Of a stretch of 64,000 nt of DNA, positions 51,081-60,328 are shown piece after piece (position 1 is the stretch's first letter; every line of letters begins with the position of its first letter). The stretch is from Bacteroidaceae bacterium (lineage in GTDB: Bacteria; Bacteroidota; Bacteroidia; Bacteroidales; Bacteroidaceae): the NCBI GenBank assembly GCA_017559845.1, contig JAFYQQ010000014.1, positions 62,001-126,000 on the forward strand, read 5' to 3'. The position numbers were made by a program, and so were the translations under genes. The notes below the pieces were generated by a model. The model was given only the letters and a program-made list of their open reading frames with translations. It did no database searches and had not been told where the DNA came from.

Positions 51081-51124
51081 GTTATTTTTTCGCATTTCTC
51101 CCTGATTCTTAACTGAAAAAAGCC

Positions 51125-51132
51125 TATCTTTG
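51125..51132 (+). promoter_or_regulatory. -7 box for the patatin-pfkB pair
   Basis: TATCTTTG followed by C matches TAnnTTTG, 19 bases upstream of the patatin start codon. Confidence 0.5.
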
Positions 51133-51151
51133 CACGCAAAATAAAAAAGAT

Positions 51152-52021
51152 ATGACGAAGAACGGACTGATTTTGGAGGGCGGCGGTATGCGTGCGTTGT
51201 TTACGGCGGGAATACTGGACGTTATGATGGAAGAAGGTGTAACCTTTGACGGAATGGTTGGCGTGTCTGCTGGAGCCACTTTCGGCTGCAATTTCAAATC
51301 GCGCCAGCCGGGACGTTCCCTGCGCTACAATCTGCGCTTCATCGGCGACTCCCGTTACATGGGATGGCGCACTTTGTTGAAGGACGGAAATCTGGTGAGT
51401 GCGGAATTCAGTTACCACATCATGCCCACCCAGTTGGATGTGTTTGATGCAGAAACGTTTGCGGCGAACCCAATGGAGTTCTATATCGTCTGTACCGATG
51501 TGTTTACGGGAAAACCCGTGTACAAACTTTTAGACAAGGCCGATTACAATGGAATGGAATGGCTTAGAGCGTCTGCCTCGATGCCCATTGTCTCCACACC
51601 GGTTCAGGTGGACGGTCGGACATTGTTGGATGGCGGAATCGCTGACTCCATCCCTTTACGCTTCTTGCAAGAAAAGGGTTACGGACGTAACATCGTCATC
51701 CTTACACAGCCCAAGGGCTTCAAGAAAAAGCGCACCAAGCTGATGCCGGCGTTCCATCTTTTTACCCGCCGTTATCCGGCCATTGTGCGTGCCATGTCCC
51801 GCCGGCATATCATGTATAACGAGCAGTTGGATTATCTTGAACAGCAGGAGCGCGAGGGGAATATCCTGCTTATTTATCCGCCCGAACCTTTGCCCATTGG
51901 CCGTACGGAACAGAACGAGAAGAAAATGAGGCATATCTATGCCTTGGGACGCGAAATGGGTGTCAGACGTCTGGAGGAGATAAAGGCTTTCTTGACGGAA
52001 GCAAAAAACGAGAACAAATGA
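51152..52021 (+). CDS. Patatin-like phospholipase
   Basis: 289-residue cytosolic or membrane-associated lipid acyl hydrolase. The oxyanion Gly-rich loop is LEGGGMRALFTAGIL, the Ser nucleophile is in VGVSAGATFG, and the catalytic Asp is in LLDGGIADSIP. There is no signal peptide or barrel. The substrate is likely phospholipid or another ester. It overlaps the PfkB kinase gene by 4 bases. Confidence 0.92.
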   Translation: MTKNGLILEGGGMRALFTAGILDVMMEEGVTFDGMVGVSAGATFGCNFKSRQPGRSLRYNLRFIGDSRYMGWRTLLKDGNLVSAEFSYHIMPTQLDVFDAETFAANPMEFYIVCTDVFTGKPVYKLLDKADYNGMEWLRASASMPIVSTPVQVDGRTLLDGGIADSIPLRFLQEKGYGRNIVILTQPKGFKKKRTKLMPAFHLFTRRYPAIVRAMSRRHIMYNEQLDYLEQQEREGNILLIYPPEPLPIGRTEQNEKKMRHIYALGREMGVRRLEEIKAFLTEAKNENK

Positions 52022-52947
52022 AAAAGGACTCAAATATGCGCAAAGTCATTGGGATGGGGGAGACCATCCTTGACATACTTTTCAAGAACCGGCAGCCCGT
52101 TGCGGCCGTGCCAGGAGGTAGCAGTTTTAATGCCATCATCAGCACGGGAAGAGTGGGCGTACCCTGCCATTTCATCGGCAGTACTGGAGCCGACGAGGTG
52201 GGGCAGATGATTGTGGATTTCATGCATGCCAACGGTGTCAGCACGCAGTATTTCGAGCAGACAGAGGAGAAGAGCGCCGTCAGCCTGGCGTTTCTTGATG
52301 AGGCTGGCGATGCCCATTATTCTTTCTACAAGCCCTCGGTCAAGTGCCCTGGCGAAAAGAGCCATCCCGCATTCGCTCAAGACGATGTGTTGCTCTTTGG
52401 CTCTTATTATGCCTGCTGTCAGCCCATGCACCCTTTTGTGGAAGCGGTGATGGATGAGGCGGTGCGGTCTGGAGCCATCCTTTATTATGACTTGAATTTC
52501 CGTCGTGGCCATGCCCATGAACTGCCAGTCCTGCTGCCCGTCATTGAGCAGAATATGAAGCAGAGTACCATTGTGCGCGGCAGTGCCGATGATTTTGAGG
52601 TGATGTATGGAATGCGCAATGCTGAGGAAATCTACAGAAACCATGTATCGCAGCATTGCCAACTGTTCATTTGTACCTCTGGCGCAGAGGATATAACAGT
52701 ATGTACTCCCGGCGGTATCTACAAATATCCGGTAGCACCCATTCATGACGTGGTAAGTACGGTGGGAGCCGGTGACAATTTCAATGCCGGAATGGCCTGT
52801 GCAATGATATGGCAGGGTGTTTTGCGCGAGCAGTTACCCGCGCTTGGAAAGGACGGATGGTTGCGTCTGTTGGATACAGCCACAGCCTTTTCTTCCGCTG
52901 CCTGCCGTAGTACGGAAAATTATGTCCCGACGGATTTCAGATTGTAA
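52018..52947 (+). CDS. PfkB-family carbohydrate kinase, fructokinase-like
   Basis: 309-residue sugar kinase. N-terminal GETILDILFKNRQPVAAVPGG with the substrate-binding G-G, C-terminal VSTVGAGDNFNAGMACAM with the catalytic Asp and anion hole. The sugar substrate is not determined; fructose or another furanose is usual for this group. It overlaps the patatin gene and ends 89 bases before the Rid-like gene. Confidence 0.9.
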   Translation: MKKDSNMRKVIGMGETILDILFKNRQPVAAVPGGSSFNAIISTGRVGVPCHFIGSTGADEVGQMIVDFMHANGVSTQYFEQTEEKSAVSLAFLDEAGDAHYSFYKPSVKCPGEKSHPAFAQDDVLLFGSYYACCQPMHPFVEAVMDEAVRSGAILYYDLNFRRGHAHELPVLLPVIEQNMKQSTIVRGSADDFEVMYGMRNAEEIYRNHVSQHCQLFICTSGAEDITVCTPGGIYKYPVAPIHDVVSTVGAGDNFNAGMACAMIWQGVLREQLPALGKDGWLRLLDTATAFSSAACRSTENYVPTDFRL

Positions 52948-53007
52948 CGTCAGCAGACAAAACAGCAAAAAAGCTTGGGCTGCACAAGAATGTTGGATAA
53001 AAAATAG

Positions 53008-53015
53008 TATCTTTG
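53008..53015 (+). promoter_or_regulatory. -7 box for the Rid-like gene
   Basis: TATCTTTG followed by C matches TAnnTTTG. The transcript would start near 53022, downstream of an in-frame ATG at 53013. This favours 53037 as the translation start. Confidence 0.5.
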
Positions 53016-53036
53016 CAGCCAAATGACAAAAAAATA

Positions 53037-54176
53037 ATGATTAGATACGACAAAAAGATATTTCAGGAAATAGAGGTAACGGCTCAGATTTCGTCCTTTT
53101 GCGGTGAAGGCAATGTGGAGGAATGGCATGTGATGTTGCATGTGCAGGCCGGTGGCTTTTTTTCTGAGCAGATGGAGCGTCTGCACCAAGCCGAGTCCCT
53201 GTTGATGGGAATGCAGGGATGGAAGGGCGTCAAGTGTGTGGCACGCCGGTACTTCCTTTCTGACAGTGCCAATCAGTACCGGGAAATGTCTTTAAAGCAG
53301 ACCGATGCCGTAAGCGTTATCCAGCAACCGCCGCTTGACGGAAGTAAGGTGGCGCTCTGGCTTTATCTGACACGAGGAATGGAAGTCGTTCAAGAACATG
53401 GAACGACAGTCTGTCAAAGCAACGGCTATACCCACTTGTGGCGCATGGGAATGCAGCATCCGGAAGGCGACAGTGCCGTGCAGACCACCGCATTGCTGGA
53501 CGGTTATGAGGAATCGCTTTCGCAGTTTGGTGCGAATGTGACGGACAATTGCATCCGTACTTGGTTTTTTGTGCGCGATGTGGACACCCATTATGCCGGA
53601 TTGGTACAAGCAAGAAAGGAGTGGTTCACTCGTCATGGACTGACGGAAAACACCCATTATATCGCCAGTACGGGCATTGGTGGCGGACCTGCAGACACAA
53701 AAGCATTGGTACAATTGGGCGCCTATGCCCTCCAAGGATTCGAGCCTGCTCAAGTTCGTTATCTGCATGCGCCCAAATGGCTCAATGCGACCCACGAATA
53801 TGGTGTGACCTTTGAGCGCGGAACAGCGGTGGAGTACGGAGACCGTGCCCATATCATCATTTCGGGAACCGCAAGCATAGACCATTTGGGCCAGGTGGTA
53901 TATCCGGGAGACATAGTGGGTCAGACCAAGCGGATGTGGGCCAATGTGGAGGCTTTGCTTGGCGAGGCATCTGCATCTATGGACGACATGATGCACATCA
54001 TCGTTTATCTGCGCGATATGGCAGACTATGAAGTGGTTCGTTCTCTTTTTGCCGAGCGTTTCCCTCAAATTCCCACCGTCATCACGTTGGCTCCCGTGTG
54101 CCGTCCGGCATGGCTCATCGAGATGGAGTGTGTTGCAGTGGTTCCCCGAAAGAACGCCTCTTTCCGGAATTTCTGA
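53037..54176 (+). CDS. Two-domain Rid/YjgF-family protein, chorismatase-like layout
   Basis: 379 residues starting MIRYDKKIFQEIEVTA. The C-terminal about 140 residues are a Rid/YjgF/UK114 fold: IISGTASIDHLGQVVYPGDI, then GQTKRMWANVEALLGEASAS, MMHIIVYLRD, and CRPAWLIEMECVAVVP with the conserved Arg and Glu of the Rid active pocket. The larger N-terminal part is a second, diverged domain, an arrangement known in chorismatase-type enzymes (FkbO/Hyg5). Whether it binds chorismate or an imine is not readable. It lies 22 bases before CcsBA, so the two may be cotranscribed. Confidence 0.8.
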   Translation: MIRYDKKIFQEIEVTAQISSFCGEGNVEEWHVMLHVQAGGFFSEQMERLHQAESLLMGMQGWKGVKCVARRYFLSDSANQYREMSLKQTDAVSVIQQPPLDGSKVALWLYLTRGMEVVQEHGTTVCQSNGYTHLWRMGMQHPEGDSAVQTTALLDGYEESLSQFGANVTDNCIRTWFFVRDVDTHYAGLVQARKEWFTRHGLTENTHYIASTGIGGGPADTKALVQLGAYALQGFEPAQVRYLHAPKWLNATHEYGVTFERGTAVEYGDRAHIIISGTASIDHLGQVVYPGDIVGQTKRMWANVEALLGEASASMDDMMHIIVYLRDMADYEVVRSLFAERFPQIPTVITLAPVCRPAWLIEMECVAVVPRKNASFRNF

Positions 54177-54198
54177 TACAATCAAGTCAAATTAAACA

Positions 54199-56070
54199 AT
54201 GAAGAAATCGGCAATTTGGTCCTGGGGACTTGTTTTGGCTCTTGTCCTGGCAATGGCGTTGGCTACCGTAGTCGAGGCCAATTTAGGAATGGGCTATGGC
54301 CGTGCCTGGGTGTATGGGACATGGTGGTTCCGCTTGCTGTGGCTTGCTTTGGCAGCAACGGGCTTGTTGCACATCATCCGATGCCGCCTGTGGCATCGTT
54401 TTGTGCTTGCCGCCCTGCATGTTGCCTTACTGATGATTCTGGCTGGAGCGGCCCTGACAGCCATCACTTCCCATCGGGGTTATCTTCATTTGCGTGAGGG
54501 GGATACTTCTGACATTTATGCCGATGATAACAGTAGGGTGAGACATTTGCCCTTTGAAGCCCGGCTCGATAGTTTCAGAATCCAATATTATCCCGGCACG
54601 CAAACACCGCGGGACTATATCAGCAACGTAGAAATGGGTGGAACGAAGTACCGCATCTCCATGAACCGTATTGCACGCATTGAAGGATATAGGTTTTACC
54701 AGTCCAGTTATGACCGAGACGGGCATGGTACCATTTTGCGGGTCAACTACGATCCTTGGGGCACCGGGGTAACGTATGCCGGCTATCTTTTGTTGGGAAT
54801 TTCCATGGTGGTTTATCTGATAATGGGAAGTTCTTTGCTGAAGCGTGGAAAGGCGGCCCGTAGCGCTGCTGTTTTGCTCCCCCTCTTCCTTTTCTCCTCC
54901 TCATTGCAGGCGGCAGATTCCTCTTTTGTGGTTCCCCTTGAACAGGCACAGCAGAAGGTCTATGAACAAGTGCTGTGGCAAGGAAGGCCCGCTCCATTGG
55001 GTACATTGGCAAAGGATTTCCTGCAAAAACTTTACGGAAAGCGTACCTATAAGGACTTGACTGCAACACAGGTTCTTTTGTCTTGGCAACAGCACCCCGA
55101 GCATTGGGCGGACGAACCCATCATCGCACAGAAGGACAGCGGATATGCTTGTCTCAACGATTTTATGGACTATTCGGTGATGCCTCCCCGCTTGAAGGGC
55201 GTGGAACACGACCCGTATCTGGCCGAGAAAGTCAGCCTGGCTCTGATGCTTGTGCAGGAACGTCTTGTACTGCCCCTTCCTGCTGAAGTGCGGCCCCGCG
55301 GAAAGGCAAGCATTGCGGCCGAGCTGTTTTATAACCGCCTGGACTGGACTTTGTGGGGAATGATTGGTTGCTGGTTGCTGGTTGTGGGGTGTCTGCTTCG
55401 TTCTTATGTATTGCAGAACCGTCATTCAAGGAACCGTGCCATTTTGGGCATGGCGATAAATGCGGGAAGATTGTGCCTTCTGCTTTTTATGGGAGTGGCC
55501 TTCTTCTTAAGATGGAATGCGGCAGGAAGAATCCCCTTGAGCAATGGATACGAGACCTTGCATTTTGCCGTATTGTGCGTTTTGGCTTTGGGGACCGTTT
55601 CTTCACGCCTTCGCCAAGAGACGGCGGCTTTCTTGCCGGCGGCTTTCTTGCTTTTGGTTGCCCATTTGGGCGAGAAGGATCCCGGCATTACACCCCTGAT
55701 GCCAGTGCTTCATTCTCCCTGGCTCAGCGCCCATGTCAGCGTGATAATGCTCAGTTATGCCATGCTGATGCTGTCCATTGTAGACCGAAGAATGCTGCGT
55801 GCCGCCGTCTGCCTGCTGGCCGCGGGAATCTTTCTTGGGGCGGTATGGGCCAATGTCTCATGGGGTTCTTACTGGAGTTGGGATCCCAAGGAAACCTGGG
55901 CGCTGATTACTTTGCTGGTGTATAGTGCCCCTTTGCACGCACAAAGTTTGCCGTGGTTCCGCTCGCAGCGCAATTACCGCATTTATTCGTTGGTGGCGTT
56001 GGCCTGCCTTGCCATGACATATTGGGGCGTGAATTATCTTTTGGGCGGAATGCACAGCTATGCCTCTTAA
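54199..56070 (+). CDS. Cytochrome c biogenesis fusion protein CcsBA (ResB-CcsA)
   Basis: 623-residue System II heme-handling and cytochrome c synthase. The N-terminal ResB/CcsB-like part has membrane segments at about 8-25, 40-55 and 70-90, a periplasmic loop, and a segment at about 195-215. A large periplasmic region (about 240-385) follows, then the C-terminal CcsA part with five or more membrane segments and the tryptophan-rich WGSYWSWDPKETWALI signature that presents heme. His in the membrane segments (LHFAV, AHVSVI, GGMHSY) fit heme ligation. It implies the organism matures c-type cytochromes such as nitrite reductase, although none is encoded here. Confidence 0.93.
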   Translation: MKKSAIWSWGLVLALVLAMALATVVEANLGMGYGRAWVYGTWWFRLLWLALAATGLLHIIRCRLWHRFVLAALHVALLMILAGAALTAITSHRGYLHLREGDTSDIYADDNSRVRHLPFEARLDSFRIQYYPGTQTPRDYISNVEMGGTKYRISMNRIARIEGYRFYQSSYDRDGHGTILRVNYDPWGTGVTYAGYLLLGISMVVYLIMGSSLLKRGKAARSAAVLLPLFLFSSSLQAADSSFVVPLEQAQQKVYEQVLWQGRPAPLGTLAKDFLQKLYGKRTYKDLTATQVLLSWQQHPEHWADEPIIAQKDSGYACLNDFMDYSVMPPRLKGVEHDPYLAEKVSLALMLVQERLVLPLPAEVRPRGKASIAAELFYNRLDWTLWGMIGCWLLVVGCLLRSYVLQNRHSRNRAILGMAINAGRLCLLLFMGVAFFLRWNAAGRIPLSNGYETLHFAVLCVLALGTVSSRLRQETAAFLPAAFLLLVAHLGEKDPGITPLMPVLHSPWLSAHVSVIMLSYAMLMLSIVDRRMLRAAVCLLAAGIFLGAVWANVSWGSYWSWDPKETWALITLLVYSAPLHAQSLPWFRSQRNYRIYSLVALACLAMTYWGVNYLLGGMHSYAS

Positions 56071-56101
56071 GGTAATGTTTTTTTAAATGGATTAGGAATC
56101 A

Positions 56102-57505
56102 GTGATAGATAACAGAAAATATAGGAAGACAGGGAAAAAGAAAAAACGTCGTTTGAAAAAGAGTGTACGACGCGGTTGTGTCGTATTCTTCTGGATGTTG
56201 GTTCTGAGTTTGGGTAGTCTGGTGTGGAATGCCGTTTCCACTTCTATCGGCGATTCTATAGAAGAGGACACCGTGGCGGTGGAGGAGGAACCGTACATTG
56301 CTCCCGAAGACACGGCCGATGTGGATCCCGCTCTTACGGAACGGCTTGCACATTATGTAGAAACCGCTCCGCGTATTGAAAAATCGCGTTTGGGAGTCTA
56401 TGTTTACGATATCACTGCACGGGAGGATGTTTACGGCCATCGTGATACAGTTCCTATGATACCGGCTTCCTGTACCAAATTGCTTACGGCAGCGGTGGCG
56501 TTGCATCATTTGGGCCCTAATCATGCCTATGACAGCAGCCTGCTGATGTATGGCTCGGTAAGCAAAGGGACCTTGTATGGCTCGTTGATAGTGTCCATGG
56601 ACGACGATCCATTCTTCCCTTCTTTTGATGAATTTGTCCAAAGTTTGTGCCGGAAAGGCATAAACCACATAGAAGGAAGCATCGTGTTCGATCTGGCCCG
56701 TACCGACACATTGCGCCAGCATCATACTGCATCACCGTGGGACATATCCTATAACAAGGTACCCTTGCTCATGAAGGGCGCACCCCGTATCCGTCGGGAG
56801 TTTATGAATGCTCTTTCCGCTCAGGGTATAACTTACCATTCCAATCCGCTTTTGGCACACCCCTGGCTTCAAGGATTAAGCAAGGATAAGGATCCGGCCG
56901 AGTATCGTCTGGCGCTTTCGCTGGCTCGTTCTCAAAGCGAAATTTTGGCCAGAACCACCCATTCGCTCCGTTCTGTATTGTTCCCAGTTCTTATGTATAG
57001 CGACAATATTTTGGCCGAAGCGGTGCATTATCACATAGGCCATGCATATGACCGTTGGACTGGTGCCGGATGGTCTACTCATGAGCTGACGGAAAAATTC
57101 CTACGCGAGGAATTACAAATTCCCTCGGGAGAGAAAAAAAACCTGAGCGTATACGACGGTAGTGGACTGGCACCGGCAAATCGCTTTACTTCGCGTTTTT
57201 TGGTACAACTTCTGACTTATGCTTACGACCATCCCGTCATGCAGAAAGTTTTCATTGAGGAATTGCTTCCATCTCCTCTTCCCAATCGAAGGGGAACCCT
57301 GAGCGGCAGAATGAAAAGCGAAAAGGTGCATGGTCGCGTTTTTGCCAAGACCGGTACGCTCGCTGCCAAAGGTGTCTCTTCACTCAGCGGTTATTGTCTG
57401 GGCCGGAACGGGCACTGGTATGCGTTTGCCATTTTGCATGAGGATATGGCCATTTATGAGGCGCGGATTTTCCAGGATCGCTTGTGCGAATTACTGGTTA
57501 AATAG
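56102..57505 (+). CDS. dacB: D-alanyl-D-alanine carboxypeptidase/endopeptidase, PBP4 (S13) family
   Basis: 467-residue low-molecular-weight penicillin-binding protein, exported with an N-terminal membrane segment (about residues 28-48). Active-site motifs are SxxK in IPASCTKLLTAAVAL, SxN in MYSDNILAE, and KTG in FAKTGTLAAKGVSSLSG. It is shorter than E. coli PBP4 because the large inserted domain is reduced. I start at the GTG at 56102 because no upstream alternative exists; a downstream start is possible. It lies 31 bases after ccsBA and ends before the 41-bp repeat array. Confidence 0.9.
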   Translation: MIDNRKYRKTGKKKKRRLKKSVRRGCVVFFWMLVLSLGSLVWNAVSTSIGDSIEEDTVAVEEEPYIAPEDTADVDPALTERLAHYVETAPRIEKSRLGVYVYDITAREDVYGHRDTVPMIPASCTKLLTAAVALHHLGPNHAYDSSLLMYGSVSKGTLYGSLIVSMDDDPFFPSFDEFVQSLCRKGINHIEGSIVFDLARTDTLRQHHTASPWDISYNKVPLLMKGAPRIRREFMNALSAQGITYHSNPLLAHPWLQGLSKDKDPAEYRLALSLARSQSEILARTTHSLRSVLFPVLMYSDNILAEAVHYHIGHAYDRWTGAGWSTHELTEKFLREELQIPSGEKKNLSVYDGSGLAPANRFTSRFLVQLLTYAYDHPVMQKVFIEELLPSPLPNRRGTLSGRMKSEKVHGRVFAKTGTLAAKGVSSLSGYCLGRNGHWYAFAILHEDMAIYEARIFQDRLCELLVK

Positions 57506-57565
57506 ACTTTTTGCAGAAGCTGATAATAAAGACCTTTGACATCTGAAAACCTCTTTTTCGGAGCG

Positions 57566-57811
57566 TCGGAAGTGTTCTCCCAAGTTGGGAGCGGCTTCCG
57601 ACACGTAAAAAATGCTCTCCCGGGTTGGGAAACGATTTCCTGAACTCAAAAAATGCTCTCCCGGGTTGGGAAACGATTTTCTGAACTCAAAAAATGCTTT
57701 CCCGGATTGGGAAACGATTTTCTGAACCTAAAAAATGCTATCCCGGGTTGGGAAACCATTTTCGGAACGTCGGAAATGCTCTCCCGAGTTGGGAGCGGAC
57801 TTCCGACGCGT
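57566..57811. repeat. Six-unit 41-bp tandem array
   Basis: Six units of exactly 41 bases start at 57566, 57607, 57648, 57689, 57730 and 57771. Each has CTCCC...TTGGGA at the same place; the first and last units instead form a wider palindrome with GTCGGAA and TTCCGAC. 41 is not a multiple of 3, so any frame through it rotates and no protein is encoded. It fills most of the 319-base gap 57506-57824 between convergent genes. Confidence 0.93.
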
Positions 57812-57824
57812 CTGATCGTAAGGA

Positions 57825-59084
57825 TTATTTCCCCCAATGGAACCTGAGCCCCATGGTGAGATTGAAGTTCAGAGGCTGTTTGGTATAGTGGTTTTCGAGT
57901 CCGCTGCCATTTTTGAAATAATAATGGACACTGGGTTCTGCATACAGACTGACTGTGTGTCCAAGATGGTATTCTGCGCCAATGGATGCCAGGGCAGAGA
58001 ACGTGAGGTGCTTGTCGCTGACGCTTTTGGTGTACGAATGCCAGTATTCGTTATTTTGCCAGCAAAGGGTTGTCGCTTTTCCGCTGACTAACTTTTCGGC
58101 CTGGCCGCCCAAGGCAATGTAGCCGTTGAAGCGTTTCTTTTTCCATACTTGGTAGCCAATTTGTAACGGAATACCAATATAGTGCAGTTTCTGCTTGGTG
58201 TGTTCGCTTTGGTTTACGTATTCTTCATAAAACTCAGATACCAGATAACAGTAAGTAAGTCCGCTCTGAATGTTCCATCTGCGATTCAGGTTGTATCGGA
58301 AGGATATGCCGAACTTGATGGGCTGGTAATGCTTTTCCGTTTTCTTCTTGGGCCTAAGGTTGGGGTGTGTGCTTATTTTGGGGTTTGTATTTGACGTGGA
58401 ATCCGAAACATCGGGTTGTGTTTCTCCGTAGCCGGGGGAACCGTCAAGAACTGCTTTTTCTCCATTTGAGGGGCTCAATTGTGCAATTCCCCCTGAGATA
58501 TGAGTACCCATGGCGAACGAAGGCGTTTTCTTTCGGGAAGAGGGAATGTCCCGTTCTTGTTTGCGGGAGGCCGAAATATCAGGAGTTTTGTTCTTTGGCT
58601 TTCTTTGCTCGGTAATCTGTGACGGCTCTTTTTCTTCTGTTGTTTGTTCAGGTTTCTCTTTTGAAACCATAGCCTCTTGTCCTGTTGTCGGCAAAATGTC
58701 CGATGCCAAAACGCTCAATTTGGCGATTTGGGCAACCGGTTTGGTTGTAACGGGCGCAATGAGCCCTACTGTAGATATTCTTGGCTCAGAAAGCGCCATT
58801 GGCTGGATACTTTCCAGTTCGGAAGGGTGATGGGCGTCCTTGACAAAGGTGGGGGACGATTTGTTCCAGCGGTAACCGATGAACGAAACGATGAGAAGGA
58901 TCGCGGCCACCGAGACGGCACGAAGAATATGCCTTGGACGAATGAAAGGACTGCCGCCTGCGGGAACAGGAGAAAGGCCCCGGCGATGCATTTCCGACTT
59001 TATGTCGTCAAGCAAACCTTCGGGCGCTTTCTCCTGAAAGTCTTTCAGTCGGTCGTGTATGTCTTTATTCCATTGCTTGCTCAT
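57825..59084 (-). CDS. Anti-sigma-like inner-membrane segment fused to outer-membrane beta-barrel domain
   Basis: A 419-residue protein: a cytoplasmic N-terminal about 50 residues (MSKQWNKDIHDRLKDFQEKA), one membrane helix (about 53-70, VSVAAILLIVSFIGYRW), a low-complexity periplasmic region (about 75-255) rich in Ser, Thr, Lys and Pro, and a C-terminal outer-membrane beta-barrel-like domain (about 260-419) ending in LTMGLRFHWGK with the aromatic-rich strands of PorT-like proteins. The location directly after an ECF sigma factor (4-base overlap) and the single inner helix suggest an anti-sigma role. No zinc-finger motif is seen. Spanning both membranes is an inference and is unproven. Confidence 0.7.
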   Translation of the reverse strand: MSKQWNKDIHDRLKDFQEKAPEGLLDDIKSEMHRRGLSPVPAGGSPFIRPRHILRAVSVAAILLIVSFIGYRWNKSSPTFVKDAHHPSELESIQPMALSEPRISTVGLIAPVTTKPVAQIAKLSVLASDILPTTGQEAMVSKEKPEQTTEEKEPSQITEQRKPKNKTPDISASRKQERDIPSSRKKTPSFAMGTHISGGIAQLSPSNGEKAVLDGSPGYGETQPDVSDSTSNTNPKISTHPNLRPKKKTEKHYQPIKFGISFRYNLNRRWNIQSGLTYCYLVSEFYEEYVNQSEHTKQKLHYIGIPLQIGYQVWKKKRFNGYIALGGQAEKLVSGKATTLCWQNNEYWHSYTKSVSDKHLTFSALASIGAEYHLGHTVSLYAEPSVHYYFKNGSGLENHYTKQPLNFNLTMGLRFHWGK

Positions 59085-59647
59085 CTTTTCCCTGTTTTAT
59101 GGTGATGTGCTTTAATCATTTTCGTCAGCATTTGTTTTGCCCTGCTCAGTTGGGATGCCGAAGTTGCAGGCTGGATATGAAGTATATCTGCAATTTCTTT
59201 GTGTGTTTTCTCCTCAATGACAAAAAGGTTGAAAACCGCTCGGTATCCGGGCGGTAGTTGGCGTACAAACGAAACCAGTGTTTGTGTATCAATACTTTCG
59301 GTGTCCGGTTCCGTTTCCGGTATGTCGGCCACAGCCGATTCTTGAAGTGGAATAAGGAAGGTCCTGTCTTTTCTTAGCTCCATCAAGGCTTCGTTTATCA
59401 CAATTCTGGTGAGCCAAGCCTTTAGGGAACCTTTACCGCGGTACTCGAATGTATGGATTTGTGTGAATATTTTGATAAAACTTTCCTGTAAAACATCTTT
59501 CAGGGTGTCTTCGTCGGAAATGTATAGGGCACAAACGCCGGCCATGTGGTCGGCGTATTCCTGATAAAGCTTGTCCATGGCATACTTGTCGCCTTTCTTG
59601 AACAAGTCCAGAATTTGTTGCTCTCTGTCTTTCCGAAAAAGTATCAC
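59081..59647 (-). CDS. ECF RNA polymerase sigma factor
   Basis: 188-residue extracytoplasmic-function sigma-70 factor: region 2 (DKLYQEYADHMAGVCALYI, then LKDVLQESFIKIF, FEYRGKGSLKAWLTRIVINE) and region 4 (QLPPGYRAVFNLFVIEEKTH then KEIADILHIQPATSASQLSR). It starts at GTG, 10 bases after the preceding lipoprotein gene, and overlaps the downstream membrane gene by 4. The set therefore forms a signalling operon with the lipoprotein first. The regulon is unknown. Confidence 0.94.
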   Translation of the reverse strand: MILFRKDREQQILDLFKKGDKYAMDKLYQEYADHMAGVCALYISDEDTLKDVLQESFIKIFTQIHTFEYRGKGSLKAWLTRIVINEALMELRKDRTFLIPLQESAVADIPETEPDTESIDTQTLVSFVRQLPPGYRAVFNLFVIEEKTHKEIADILHIQPATSASQLSRAKQMLTKMIKAHHHKTGKR

Positions 59648-59656
59648 GTCAGCAGG

Positions 59657-60202
59657 CTATTTCCGGATGTCAATGGTTGGGTGGGAGGTATCCTTGGCGA
59701 CTTCTTTCCCGTTCAGCTTATACGAGCTGATGTTTTTAGGGGTATCTCCTTTCCATTTTATGCGTGACGAGAAAGTGATGACGTCCTGTGTGCCGTTTCC
59801 CCAGTCTATGGTCAGTTTCTCGTCATTGTAGATCATGGCTTGATCCAGTTCTCCGAACACCAGAGCATAACGGCCGTCATTCCGTAGAAATGTACGGATG
59901 CCATACATTGTTGGCATGTAGAAGCGGGTTTTCTGCATGTCGTCTTCCTTGAATTCGTCCTTGACATAGGTCTTGTCCCGGAAGGTGGCTGTGGTGGCCA
60001 GAGCGGCATAGCTGCCCGGAGTTTCCGGGTTGAGCAGATCCGCACCGTTCTCACCGGTCAGGGTAAGGTAAATCTCGATCGGATAGAAATCCCATTCTTT
60101 AGTAATACCGGGGGCTGGATCATCTTGTTCGCAAGAGGAAAAACAGAACGAAGCGATGCTGCATGCCAAAAGGCAGAAAATCTTTTTAAAGGTGGTTCTC
60201 AT
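59657..60202 (-). CDS. Lipoprotein of unknown function, upstream of the ECF sigma factor
   Basis: 181 residues from the ATG at 60202; lipobox ASFCFSSC with Cys near residue 24. The mature part has several beta-strand-like stretches (EWDFYPIEIYLTL, RYALVFGELDQ, EKLTIDWGNGTQDVITF). No family is recognised. It may be a surface sensor for the sigma/anti-sigma pair, by position only. It is preceded by a 126-base gap with no clear promoter. Confidence 0.65.
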   Translation of the reverse strand: MRTTFKKIFCLLACSIASFCFSSCEQDDPAPGITKEWDFYPIEIYLTLTGENGADLLNPETPGSYAALATTATFRDKTYVKDEFKEDDMQKTRFYMPTMYGIRTFLRNDGRYALVFGELDQAMIYNDEKLTIDWGNGTQDVITFSSRIKWKGDTPKNISSYKLNGKEVAKDTSHPTIDIRK

Positions 60203-60328
60203 AAGTCTTGTCACAATTTTATTGTTAATGCAAATGTCGGATTTTGTCTAATAAATGCAAAACTTGTGAAAACATTGCATGGGAAAAATGTTTTTTTTAA
60301 TAAACAGGTTATTTTTTTTGAAGGTCAT

